Assembly: GCA_964643145.1 (NCBI GenBank)
Contig: CAZXPG010000073.1
Location: 1 to 6,356 of the forward strand
Reading direction: 5' to 3'
DNA from: CAZXPG01 sp964643145
Lineage (GTDB): Bacteria > Pseudomonadota > Alphaproteobacteria > Rickettsiales > Arcanibacteraceae
Length of the DNA: 6,356 nt
Below, in pieces: positions 1 to 6,299 of the stretch. A program made the translations under genes and the position numbers. Under the pieces are notes generated by a model. That model was not told where the DNA came from. It worked only from the letters and a program-made list of their open reading frames with translations, and did no database searches. How positions within the stretch are numbered: position 1 is the stretch's first letter; each line of letters starts with the position of its first letter.

Positions 1-55
1 TTCAATAACATGTCAGTTTTGGATAAGCAAAGCTTATCCAAAACTGAGGTTATAT
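1..55 (+). repeat. Palindromic intergenic repeat, left copy of a 55-bp inverted pair
   Basis: The core (14-46) is a perfect hairpin: a 15-bp stem (CAGTTTTGGATAAGC at 14-28, its complement at 32-46) with an AAA loop. Positions 1-55 match the reverse complement of 6300-6354 at 53 of 55 positions; the mismatches are at 8 and 13. The match includes asymmetric flanks outside the palindrome, such as AGGTTATAT at 47-55. The conserved unit is therefore larger than the hairpin and has a direction. It may extend left of the window. No U-rich tract follows on either strand, so it does not look like a standard intrinsic terminator. It resembles a dispersed palindromic element; I cannot name the family. 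Confidence 0.85.
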
Positions 56-99
56 CTACTAAGATGCTAAAATAATACATGACATCGTGGTCAAGATGA

Positions 100-250
100 A
101 CTTCCTCCCCCTTGAGGGGGGAGGCTAGGTGGGGGTGATCAAATTATAACTAGTGAACGGAGTGAACAGCTTAATTTACAAGTAATTCGCTATGCTCACA
201 AATATTCTTTATCACCCCCACCCCAACCCTCCCCCCTCAAGGGGGAGGGA
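100..250. repeat. Composite G/C-rich inverted repeat, MITE-like long palindrome
   Basis: Two G/C-rich arms face each other around a spacer of about 70 bp. Positions 104-124 are an exact 21-bp reverse complement of 228-248. Positions 129-139 are an exact 11-bp reverse complement of 211-221. Each arm also folds alone: 104-111 with 117-124 (8 bp), and 227-235 with 241-249 (9 bp). The spacer is AT-richer. It has a 9-bp tandem (AGTGAACGG then AGTGAACAG, 152-169) that is loosely mirrored by the complement of 180-200, so the whole block may be one imperfect palindrome. There is no reading frame and no transposase. It resembles the CCCTCCCCC/GGGGGAGGG intergenic repeats common in many bacterial genomes. 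It could be a non-autonomous element or two separate repeats inserted head to head. Confidence 0.75.
215..236 (-). other. G-quadruplex motif on the minus strand
   Basis: Read on the minus strand, this stretch is G6-A-G3-TT-G4-T-G5: four G-runs of at least three separated by loops of 1, 2 and 1 bases. This meets the standard quadruplex pattern with very short loops, which usually gives stable folds. It begins about 63 nt past the stop codon of the minus-strand gene, so it could appear in that gene's mRNA 3' region as well as in the DNA. It lies inside the right arm of the composite repeat, and the competing hairpin would use some of the same bases. Folding and function are inferred. Confidence 0.55.
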
Positions 251-299
251 GTGCGCTTGTCAACTGTTATAGTAGCGGAGTAGTAACATCTAACACAAA

Positions 300-2669
300 C
301 TAATTCCTCAGCGGTTTCCCCACCTCCAGCATATGCTCAATCCTAGCCAGGGTGTCTTTGTGTCTGACCAACTCCATAAAGGCAGCACGCTCTAAATCGA
401 GCAATTGTTGCTCAGTGAGCACTTGCAGCATATCCGTTTCGCCACCGGAAAGCACTTCCGCCAGCTTCCTGGCAATAACCTGGTCATGGGCGGTGGCTTT
501 ACCGCTTTTGGACAGGGCTTTTAAGCCCATCTCCATCGCGGTTCTGGCCGTTTTTCCTGGTAAGGCAATAGTTACTGGCGCAGGTGGCTGGTAGTTCACT
601 GCAAGCGTTAACGCCAGTGCTTTAGCATCAGCCAGAAGCCGCGCCCGATTCATGGTGATACGGCTCTTGCTGTTAAGCAGCAGCATATCTCGTGCTTCTT
701 CTGCTGATTTCGAGGTTTTGGCCATACCGATTAATTCAAACACTTTCAGAATAGCAGGCATCACGGTTGCCGTTTTCAAGAACGGGATCATAGCGAACAT
801 CCGCCCCAGCCGGGCTGTGAGTTCAGTTGATTCCTGCTGCTGCCTGATATGGCGAAGAAGCAGTTCTTTACAACCGCCCCAGCCAGGAATCAGCCCTACC
901 CCAACTTCCACCAGCCCGGCATAGGCTTCCACATGCGCCTGCACCGCATCAGAATGGAGCAGCATTTCACATCCCCCCCCCAGTGCCATGCCATTTACGG
1001 CTGATACCACTGGGAATGGTGAATATTTCAGTGCCATATAGGTATCCTGCCCCTGCTTGATAATATCGTCAATCATAGGCCAGGAAGCGGTATTAGCGGC
1101 AAACAGCAAGAAGCCGAGATTGGCCCCCACCGAGAAATTATCGGCATCCGTGCCAATCACCAGCCCTTTATAGTCTTTTTCAACAATAGCAATGCTGTCG
1201 CGTATCATTTCAAGCACGGCAGGATCAATACTGTTCATTTTGGTGGTGAACTCCAAACAGACAATATCATCGCCAATATCCCACAGGCTGGCGGCACCGT
1301 TTTTGGCAATCGGGGTTTTTCCGTATTTCATATCGGCCAACGTCCATACCCCTGCATCACGCGGCACTTCCCTATAGCTTTGTCCGGTAAAGTAGCTGCG
1401 TCCTTCATAGAAACGCCCCTCTCCTACGGCTTCTAACAAGGGTGCCACGGGCTGCCCAGCCTCTTTCAGTTTTGCTACAAGCCAGGCAGCTCCCAGCATG
1501 TCAATCAACTCAAAGGGCCCATATTTCCAGTTATAACCCAGCTTCATGGCAGTATCGACCGCGATAATATCACCTGCAATTTCCGGGATAAGTGAAGCAG
1601 TATAGTTCAGCGTGGAAGCCAGCACATAAAACGCATACTGCCCACCTCTATCACTATGCTCAAGCAGCGCGCGTATACCACCGGCTTTGGCGGCGGCAAC
1701 GCTATCAAGCTGTGGCTTCTGTTCCGGGCGATATTCCCCCGTTGCCAAATCAAGCACCTGTTTTTCTTTTTTGCCATTTTCCCTATTCAACCGGTAGAAC
1801 CCGCCCTTGCCTTTACGGCCAGTATAGCCCTCGGCAATCATTTTTTTTACCAGTTCCGGTTCCTGATATATCTGGCTAAACGCATCACCTTCAGGCAAGC
1901 TGTTAAGCATCGACACGGCCATAAGCGGCATTAAGTCAATCCCGATCAGATCAAGCAGGCCAAATATTCCGGTTTTAGGAATACCAACCGGCCTGCCCAT
2001 CACACTATCAGCCTCTTCTACTGTCACCCCCAGTTCAAAGGCAGAGCGCAGCCCCTGCATCATCCAGAAACAACCAATGCGGTTGGCAATAAACCCAGGA
2101 GTATCGTTACAACGCACCACCCCTTTTCCTAACCGTATATCAGCAAAACGATTGATGGTTTCCACGGCTTCGGCGCTGCTATCCTTTCCTACCACCAATT
2201 CCAGCAGGCGCATATAACGCGGCGGGTTAAAAAAGTGGCTGATGAGGAAATCTTCCCGGAACTGTTCCGGCATCCCATCCACCAGCTTGGCAAGCGGCAA
2301 GGTTGAGGTGTTGGAGGACACGATAGAACCAATCTTCCGTACCTTATCAATACGGCGGTAGAGCGCCTGCTTAATCTCCAGCCGTTCAATAACTGCTTCA
2401 ATAATCCAGTCTACCTCGCCTAAATCCTTGAGATTATCTTCCAGATTACCAGGCGTTATCAACCGTGCATTGCGCTTATGAGTGAGCGGCGCAGGTTCGG
2501 TTTCAAGCAAGCGGCGGGTGGCATTTCTGGCCAGCATGCTACGGTCAACCGCCTCTTCCGGCACAATATCAAGCAGCAGCACCGGCACACCAGCATTGGC
2601 AATATGTGCCGCAATAGCCGCCCCCATCACCCCCGATCCAATCACCGCAACTTTATTGATCTCTTTCAT
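300..2669 (-). CDS. 3-hydroxyacyl-CoA dehydrogenase / enoyl-CoA hydratase fusion (FadN-like beta-oxidation enzyme)
   Basis: This 789-residue protein catalyses the hydration of trans-2-enoyl-CoA and the NAD-dependent oxidation of 3-hydroxyacyl-CoA in fatty-acid beta-oxidation, in the cytoplasm. The dehydrogenase comes first. It has a Rossmann motif GSGVMG (11-16) with Asp34 after the second strand, which favours NAD. Catalytic-type residues are Ser122 in SNTS, His145 in HFFNP, Glu157 in LLELV and Asn196 in PGFIANR. A second dehydrogenase C-terminal-like half lies near 343-425. The hydratase domain follows (about 465-650), with Glu568 in GGGCEML and Glu588 in LVEVGVG. Their 20-residue spacing matches the catalytic pair of known hydratases. 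The helical tail is about 650-789. This order is that of Bacillus FadN, and the reverse of E. coli FadB. Start ATG at 2669; GGGG six bases upstream is only a weak ribosome site. No thiolase gene is adjacent. A G9 run encodes part of the hydratase active site. Confidence 0.93.
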   Translation of the reverse strand: MKEINKVAVIGSGVMGAAIAAHIANAGVPVLLLDIVPEEAVDRSMLARNATRRLLETEPAPLTHKRNARLITPGNLEDNLKDLGEVDWIIEAVIERLEIKQALYRRIDKVRKIGSIVSSNTSTLPLAKLVDGMPEQFREDFLISHFFNPPRYMRLLELVVGKDSSAEAVETINRFADIRLGKGVVRCNDTPGFIANRIGCFWMMQGLRSAFELGVTVEEADSVMGRPVGIPKTGIFGLLDLIGIDLMPLMAVSMLNSLPEGDAFSQIYQEPELVKKMIAEGYTGRKGKGGFYRLNRENGKKEKQVLDLATGEYRPEQKPQLDSVAAAKAGGIRALLEHSDRGGQYAFYVLASTLNYTASLIPEIAGDIIAVDTAMKLGYNWKYGPFELIDMLGAAWLVAKLKEAGQPVAPLLEAVGEGRFYEGRSYFTGQSYREVPRDAGVWTLADMKYGKTPIAKNGAASLWDIGDDIVCLEFTTKMNSIDPAVLEMIRDSIAIVEKDYKGLVIGTDADNFSVGANLGFLLFAANTASWPMIDDIIKQGQDTYMALKYSPFPVVSAVNGMALGGGCEMLLHSDAVQAHVEAYAGLVEVGVGLIPGWGGCKELLLRHIRQQQESTELTARLGRMFAMIPFLKTATVMPAILKVFELIGMAKTSKSAEEARDMLLLNSKSRITMNRARLLADAKALALTLAVNYQPPAPVTIALPGKTARTAMEMGLKALSKSGKATAHDQVIARKLAEVLSGGETDMLQVLTEQQLLDLERAAFMELVRHKDTLARIEHMLEVGKPLRN

Positions 2670-2697
2670 CCTGAACCCCAGTAACGTTAATTTTTAT

Positions 2698-2747
2698 CCC
2701 CTCACAACTCCCCCTCTCTAAAGAGGGAGAGGGGGAGTTGTGAGGGG
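2698..2747. repeat. Perfect 21-bp-stem palindrome in the divergent intergenic region
   Basis: Positions 2698-2718 pair exactly with 2727-2747, giving a 21-bp stem with an 8-nt loop (2719-2726). The arms read CCCCTCACAACTCCCCCTC and onward. In style it resembles the C/G-rich repeats at 100-250, but the sequence differs. It lies 29 bp upstream of the minus-strand start codon. It would sit at the very 5' end of that gene's transcript if the candidate promoter at 2757-2786 is used. The loop and downstream sequence lack a U-tract next to the stem on the plus strand; on the minus strand the stem is followed by ATAAAAATT, not a U run, so an intrinsic terminator is not supported. Confidence 0.85.
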
Positions 2748-2755
2748 CTTTGTAC

Positions 2756-2771
2756 TATAATACTTTATAAT
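2756..2771 (+). promoter_or_regulatory. Two TATAAT boxes, possible -10 elements for the pepA operon
   Basis: Perfect TATAAT hexamers occur at 2756-2761 and 2766-2771 on the plus strand, within the divergent intergenic region about 140-150 bp before the pepA start. Neither has a convincing -35 box at 16-18 bp; the best is TTGTGA at 2738-2743, at a poor distance. An alternative TTGACT at 2847-2852 lacks a good -10 box. The plus-strand boxes overlap the minus-strand promoter, so the two directions could compete for polymerase. This is weak evidence. Confidence 0.25.
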
Positions 2772-2786
2772 TTCGGCAAATGCCAA
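2757..2786 (-). promoter_or_regulatory. Candidate sigma-70-type promoter for the minus-strand beta-oxidation gene
   Basis: On the minus strand, TTGGCA (2786-2781, 5 of 6 to TTGACA) is followed after 18 bp by TATTAT (2762-2757, 5 of 6 to TATAAT). The predicted transcript start is near 2750, giving a leader of about 80 nt that begins with the 2698-2747 hairpin. A small palindrome, GGCAAATGCC (2776-2785), overlaps the -35 box and could be an operator, but I see no evidence for which regulator would use it. The assignment rests on consensus match only. Confidence 0.4.
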
Positions 2787-2836
2787 TCTTTTACATCAGG
2801 GCAGGTGCTACAGCCCAGGCGAAACGCGCTAGCTAA
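2780..2836 (+). CDS. Possible 18-codon upstream reading frame in the pepA leader (doubtful)
   Basis: ATG at 2780 opens an 18-residue frame (MPIFYIRAGATAQAKRAS) that ends with TAA at 2834-2836, 73 bp before the pepA ATG. There is no Shine-Dalgarno sequence. The ATG falls about 9 bases after the TATAAT at 2766-2771, so it could be read from a nearly leaderless transcript. The frame is closed by a stop at 2768-2770. It could be a leader peptide, a remnant of a lost gene's 3' end, or chance. I do not recognise it. Confidence 0.12.
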   Translation: MPIFYIRAGATAQAKRAS

Positions 2837-2898
2837 CAAATGGTGGTTGACTAAATGTACATTTCCTTTCATTCTATCGCTCTTAGGAAAACTTTTTC

Positions 2899-2903
2899 AG
2901 GAG
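2899..2903 (+). promoter_or_regulatory. Ribosome-binding site that fixes the pepA start
   Basis: AGGAG at 2899-2903 lies six bases before ATG at 2910. The same frame is open back to a GTG at 2805, which would add 35 residues. That extension (beginning MLQPRRNALANKWW) has no resemblance to aminopeptidase N-termini. The strong site and the family length both favour 2910. Confidence 0.8.
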
Positions 2904-2909
2904 ATATTC

Positions 2910-4415
2910 ATGGACATTTCATTTGCCCCCATCATTCTTCCTACGACCGGTGCTATTGTGATCGGCGTCACGGAAGAATTAACCCTGCGCTCAGATACTG
3001 CCCGCACTATTGACAGTAAAACCGCTGGCGCGCTTAGCCGTGTTTTGTCACTGGGCCGCTTTAAAGGGAAGAAAGGCGAGTTCCTTACCCTCCAAGCCTT
3101 GCCAGGGCTTGAAGCCGATGCGGTAATGCTGGTGGGGCTTGGCAAACATGAGGCCAAAGACTGGAACGAGAACCGTATTACCCATTGTGGTGGCACCATT
3201 GCTTCCCATTTAAACAGTGCTAAAATTAAAGAGGCCGCTATTATTATCGAACAACCTGAAGACCAGGCTGTTTCACCGGCCGAAGAAGCCGCCCATCTTG
3301 CCTTAGGAGCCGTGCTGCGCAGCTACCGTTTTGATAAATACCGCACCAAAGAAAAACCCGAAGACCGCCCCACTCTCAAACATGTCACCTTCTTGCTTGA
3401 TGCGCATACACAAGCTGAAGCCGCCTTTGCCACCCTCAAAAGCATTGCAGATGGTGTCTATCTCACCCGTGACCTGGTATCTGAACCACCAAACGTGCTT
3501 TACCCTGAAACCCTGGCTGAACGCTGCGCGGCTTTATCATCCCTTGGCTTACAGGTAGAAGTATTCGGTGAAAAGGAAATGGCACAGCTTGGCATGGGAG
3601 CGCTGCTTGGCGTGGGCCAGGGCAGTATCCGTGAATCCAAACTGGTGGTGATGCGCTGGAATGGTGCCGAGGATAAAAACGCCCAGCCAATTGCCTTTAT
3701 CGGTAAAGGTGTCACGTTTGATACGGGTGGTATTTCCTTGAAATCTCCCAACGGCATGGAAGATATGAAATATGATATGGGGGGTTCTGGTGTTGTTGTT
3801 GGCCTGATGAAAACCCTAGCCAGCCGTAAAGCCCGTGTGAATGCTGTGGGGGTTGTAGGGCTGGTCGAAAATATGCCAGACGGCAATGCCCAACGCCCGA
3901 GCGATGTGGTTACCTCCATGTCGGGCCAGACCATTGAAGTGTTGAATACTGATGCAGAAGGCCGCTTAGTGCTGGCGGATGCGCTCTGGTATTGCCAGGA
4001 CAGGTTCAAGCCGCGTTTTATGGTAGACCTGGCCACCCTTACCGGTGCTATCACTATCACTTTTGGTTCTGCTTATGCCGGAGTATTCTCCAATGACGAT
4101 ACTCTCTGCGAGCATCTGCTTGCCGCCGGACAGAAAACCGAGGAAAAACTCTGGCGGTTGCCACTGGGTGATAACTATGATAAATGCCTCAATTCTGATA
4201 TTGCCGATATGCAGAATATCAGCAACGAAAAAGGTGCTGGAAGCATTACCGCCGCTCAGTTCCTCAAACGGTTCGTGAATGATGTACCCTGGGCGCATCT
4301 GGATATTGCCGGTGTTACCTGGTCGCGCAAAGATACCGATCTTTCCCCCAAAGGTGCAACGGCTTTTGGTGTGCGGTTGTTGAACCAATTAGTACAAGAC
4401 CATTACGAAGCGTAA
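2910..4415 (+). CDS. pepA: Leucyl aminopeptidase PepA (M17 family)
   Basis: A cytoplasmic metallo-aminopeptidase, normally a hexamer with two metal ions per subunit, that removes N-terminal residues from peptides during protein turnover. It has 501 residues, against 503 in E. coli PepA. The N-terminal domain covers about 1-160 and the catalytic domain about 185-495. All expected active-site residues are visible: Lys266 and Asp271 in GKGVTFDTGG, Lys278 in SLKSP, Asp289 in MKYDM, and Asp348, Glu350 and Arg352 in the signature NTDAEGRL. Each is four positions below its E. coli counterpart, so the core aligns without gaps. The C-terminal PKGATAFGVRLL is also typical. The start at ATG 2910 is set by AGGAG six bases upstream. 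It is the first gene of a probable pepA-methyltransferase-pgeF operon, with 62 bp to the next start. Some PepA proteins also bind DNA; nothing here tests that. Confidence 0.97.
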   Translation: MDISFAPIILPTTGAIVIGVTEELTLRSDTARTIDSKTAGALSRVLSLGRFKGKKGEFLTLQALPGLEADAVMLVGLGKHEAKDWNENRITHCGGTIASHLNSAKIKEAAIIIEQPEDQAVSPAEEAAHLALGAVLRSYRFDKYRTKEKPEDRPTLKHVTFLLDAHTQAEAAFATLKSIADGVYLTRDLVSEPPNVLYPETLAERCAALSSLGLQVEVFGEKEMAQLGMGALLGVGQGSIRESKLVVMRWNGAEDKNAQPIAFIGKGVTFDTGGISLKSPNGMEDMKYDMGGSGVVVGLMKTLASRKARVNAVGVVGLVENMPDGNAQRPSDVVTSMSGQTIEVLNTDAEGRLVLADALWYCQDRFKPRFMVDLATLTGAITITFGSAYAGVFSNDDTLCEHLLAAGQKTEEKLWRLPLGDNYDKCLNSDIADMQNISNEKGAGSITAAQFLKRFVNDVPWAHLDIAGVTWSRKDTDLSPKGATAFGVRLLNQLVQDHYEA

Positions 4416-4426
4416 CCCTTATTGCC

Positions 4427-4466
4427 CCCTCAGTGTTGAATAAGCGCAAGCTTTCAACATTGAGGG
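4427..4466 (+). repeat. Hairpin with GCAA tetraloop between pepA and the methyltransferase gene
   Basis: CCCTCAGTGTTGAA (4427-4440) pairs with 4453-4466 over 14 bp, with one G-T wobble (4433 with 4460). After a two-base bulge the stem continues for 3 bp (4443-4445 with 4450-4452), closed by the loop GCAA (4446-4449). This is a GNRA-type tetraloop, which is stable in RNA. The 3' arm ends in GAGGG at 4462-4466, directly at the ribosome-binding region of the ATG at 4478. No U-run follows, so it is not a standard terminator. It may be an mRNA processing or stability element, a translation control hairpin, or another dispersed repeat. Confidence 0.75.
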
Positions 4467-4477
4467 TAGGTATCGCG

Positions 4478-5554
4478 ATGAATGAATATAGGCTGAAGCA
4501 ACGTATCGCACTCAATGGACCGCTGAATATCGCCAGTTTCATGGCAGAAGCACTCAGCCATTATTACGGCAGTCGTGACCCGCTGGGGTCACAGGGCGAT
4601 TTTACCACCGCCCCCGAAATCAGCCAGCTTTTTGGCGAAATGGTGGGCATCTGGTGTGCCTATAGCTGGCAACAAATGGGCTGCCCGGATAGGGTGCTAC
4701 TTGTGGAACTTGGCCCTGGGCGTGGTACGTTGATGCATGATATCCTGCGAGCAACGCGCCATGTCCCTGGTTTCCACGCTGCCATCCAGCTACATCTGGT
4801 GGAAACAAGCCCAGTGTTGCGCCATAGGCAACAGGAAAAGCTTTACCCTATGCTGGTTAGCTTTCGTGATAGTGTTGCTTCCTTGCCAGAAGGCGTATTA
4901 CTTGTGGTGGCCAATGAGTTTTTCGATGCCCTTCCTATCCATCAATATAGTAAAACCACCGCCGGATGGTGTGAACGTGCCATTGCCTTAAACGCTGAAG
5001 AAAAACTGTGTTTTACTCATACCTCCCTTCCCACCACCTTTTCCGAGCAACTCGCTAGCCTGTACCCGGAAGCCCCTGAGGGAGCGGTGCTTGAAACATG
5101 CCCCGCCGCCACTGCCATCATCCGCACTCTTGCTACCCGCATGACAGAACATAAAGGAGCGGCACTGATCATTGATTATGGCTATGATTTTACTGGCAGA
5201 ACACGGAACTTTCACGATACGCTGCAAGCACTGAAAAACCATGCTTATGTGCCGGTGCTTGCTGCTATTGGCGAAGCTGACCTCACTGCGCATGTCGATT
5301 TTACCGCGCTGAAACACGCAGCAGAAGAAGCGGGCGCGGTTACCTATGGGGTTATTTCACAGCAGCAATTGCTTAGCCAGCTTGGCATCTATCTTCGTCT
5401 GGAGCAACTGTTAAAGCACGCCACAGCCACGCAACAAGAAATGCTGCGAAACGGTGTGGAACGGCTGCTTTCCCCCACCCAGATGGGTACATTATTTAAA
5501 GCAATCAGCCTCACTTCCCCCGATATTCCAGCTCCGATAGGATTCACCCTATGA
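4478..5554 (+). CDS. SAM-dependent methyltransferase, MidA/NDUFAF7 family (DUF185)
   Basis: A class I S-adenosylmethionine-dependent methyltransferase of the family containing mitochondrial NDUFAF7/MidA, which dimethylates an arginine of the complex I subunit NDUFS2. A similar role on bacterial NuoD is plausible by homology only. From ATG 4478 it has 358 residues. Family hallmarks are GDFTTAPEISQLFGEM (40-55), the SAM-binding motif LLVELGPGRGTL (74-85), LVETSPVLRHRQ (107-118), VANEFFDALPIHQY (144-157), LIIDYGY (230-236) and GEADLTAHVDF (265-275). The C-terminal MGTLFKA is also typical. I chose this ATG because GGTAGG (4465-4470) lies seven bases upstream. A GTG at 4433 is in frame, but it would start inside the hairpin's 5' arm and add 15 unconserved residues. 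Its stop overlaps the pgeF start by 4 bp, implying coupled translation. Confidence 0.92.
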   Translation: MNEYRLKQRIALNGPLNIASFMAEALSHYYGSRDPLGSQGDFTTAPEISQLFGEMVGIWCAYSWQQMGCPDRVLLVELGPGRGTLMHDILRATRHVPGFHAAIQLHLVETSPVLRHRQQEKLYPMLVSFRDSVASLPEGVLLVVANEFFDALPIHQYSKTTAGWCERAIALNAEEKLCFTHTSLPTTFSEQLASLYPEAPEGAVLETCPAATAIIRTLATRMTEHKGAALIIDYGYDFTGRTRNFHDTLQALKNHAYVPVLAAIGEADLTAHVDFTALKHAAEEAGAVTYGVISQQQLLSQLGIYLRLEQLLKHATATQQEMLRNGVERLLSPTQMGTLFKAISLTSPDIPAPIGFTL

Positions 5555-6270
5555 CCCGCTATTTCACGCACTCACGTTTTGCTGCCACACATGCTTTCTT
5601 CACCCGCAACCTTCCTGGTAGCACCCATAATTACCGCATTATGGCCAACCGCACCATTGCCATGCACGAGCTGGGTTTAAGTGGGGAGTCACTCTGTATC
5701 GTAGAGCAGAAACATACGCCGGATGTTGTCACCGTCACCACCCCCTGGCCAATGGATAGTGCCCCGGTAGCTGATGCTATGGTCACTACTATGCCAGGGT
5801 TGGCGCTTGGGGTGTTAACTGCCGATTGTACCCCAGTATTGTTTGCCGATATGCAAGCAGGCGTGATTGGCGCAGCCCATGCTGGCTGGAAAGGTGCCAA
5901 AGCAGGGGTGGTAGAAAACACCTTGAAAGCCATGCTGGAGCTGGGTGCTTCTCTTGCCGATATTCATGTTGCTATTGGCCCGTGCATCCAGCAGTATTCT
6001 TATGAAGTAGGGCCAGAGTTTTATGAAAATTTCCTGACTGATGCTAGCAGCAATGCAGAGTTTTTCATCCCCTCTACACGCACAGGGCATTTTATGTTTG
6101 ATATGCCAGCTTTTGTCACCTCTAAACTTCAACAGGCTGGCGTTACATCTGTCTATAATATGCAACGTGATACTTGCTCAGATACAGAACATTTCTTCAG
6201 CTACCGTCGCTGTTGCCTGCGCAAGGAGATATATAACGAAAGCCTCCTATCAGCTATTGTGCTTGTATAA
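5551..6270 (+). CDS. pgeF: Peptidoglycan editing factor PgeF (YfiH/DUF152, laccase-domain family)
   Basis: PgeF acts in the cytoplasm on mis-made muropeptide precursors, hydrolysing those with L-Ser in place of L-Ala; the family was earlier described as polyphenol oxidase or purine nucleoside phosphorylase. It has 239 residues. The metal/catalytic triad is visible: His55 in EQKHTPDV, Cys93 in TADCTPVL and His110 in GAAHAGWKGA. The 17-residue Cys-His spacing equals that of E. coli YfiH. AIGPCI (141-146), YEVGPEF (151-157) and DTCSDTEHFFSYRR (207-220) are further family motifs. The N-terminal region between FFTR (16-19) and NR (33-34) is about 15 residues shorter than usual and lacks the customary GGVS...SLN segment. 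The ATG overlaps the upstream stop (ATGA). AGGA at 5539-5542 is a suitable ribosome site. It is the last gene of the probable operon. Confidence 0.93.
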   Translation: MTRYFTHSRFAATHAFFTRNLPGSTHNYRIMANRTIAMHELGLSGESLCIVEQKHTPDVVTVTTPWPMDSAPVADAMVTTMPGLALGVLTADCTPVLFADMQAGVIGAAHAGWKGAKAGVVENTLKAMLELGASLADIHVAIGPCIQQYSYEVGPEFYENFLTDASSNAEFFIPSTRTGHFMFDMPAFVTSKLQQAGVTSVYNMQRDTCSDTEHFFSYRRCCLRKEIYNESLLSAIVLV

Positions 6271-6299
6271 GCAGTTTTAATTTTTTGATTTCTATTGTA

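Noticed and set aside
1841..1848. A8 run on the coding strand (Val274-Lys-Lys-Met277) as a programmed slippage site
   Set aside because: AAA AAA for two lysines is common in AT-moderate genomes, no stimulatory structure or useful alternative frame is visible nearby.
2805..2909. 35-residue N-terminal extension of PepA from a GTG
   Set aside because: No homology to aminopeptidases, a strong AGGAG directly precedes the ATG at 2910, and the shorter protein matches the family length.
3500..4060. 186-codon open frame on the minus strand inside pepA
   Set aside because: It runs antisense to a gene with every expected active-site residue, its translation shows no recognisable domain and its length is explained by codon bias of pepA.
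3966..4388. 140-codon open frame on the minus strand over the end of pepA
   Set aside because: Antisense shadow of the conserved PepA C-terminal region, with no family resemblance or ribosome site.
4433..4477. GTG start adding 15 residues to the methyltransferase
   Set aside because: It lies within the 5' arm of the hairpin, has no ribosome site and the added residues are not conserved-looking; ATG 4478 has GGTAGG at good spacing.
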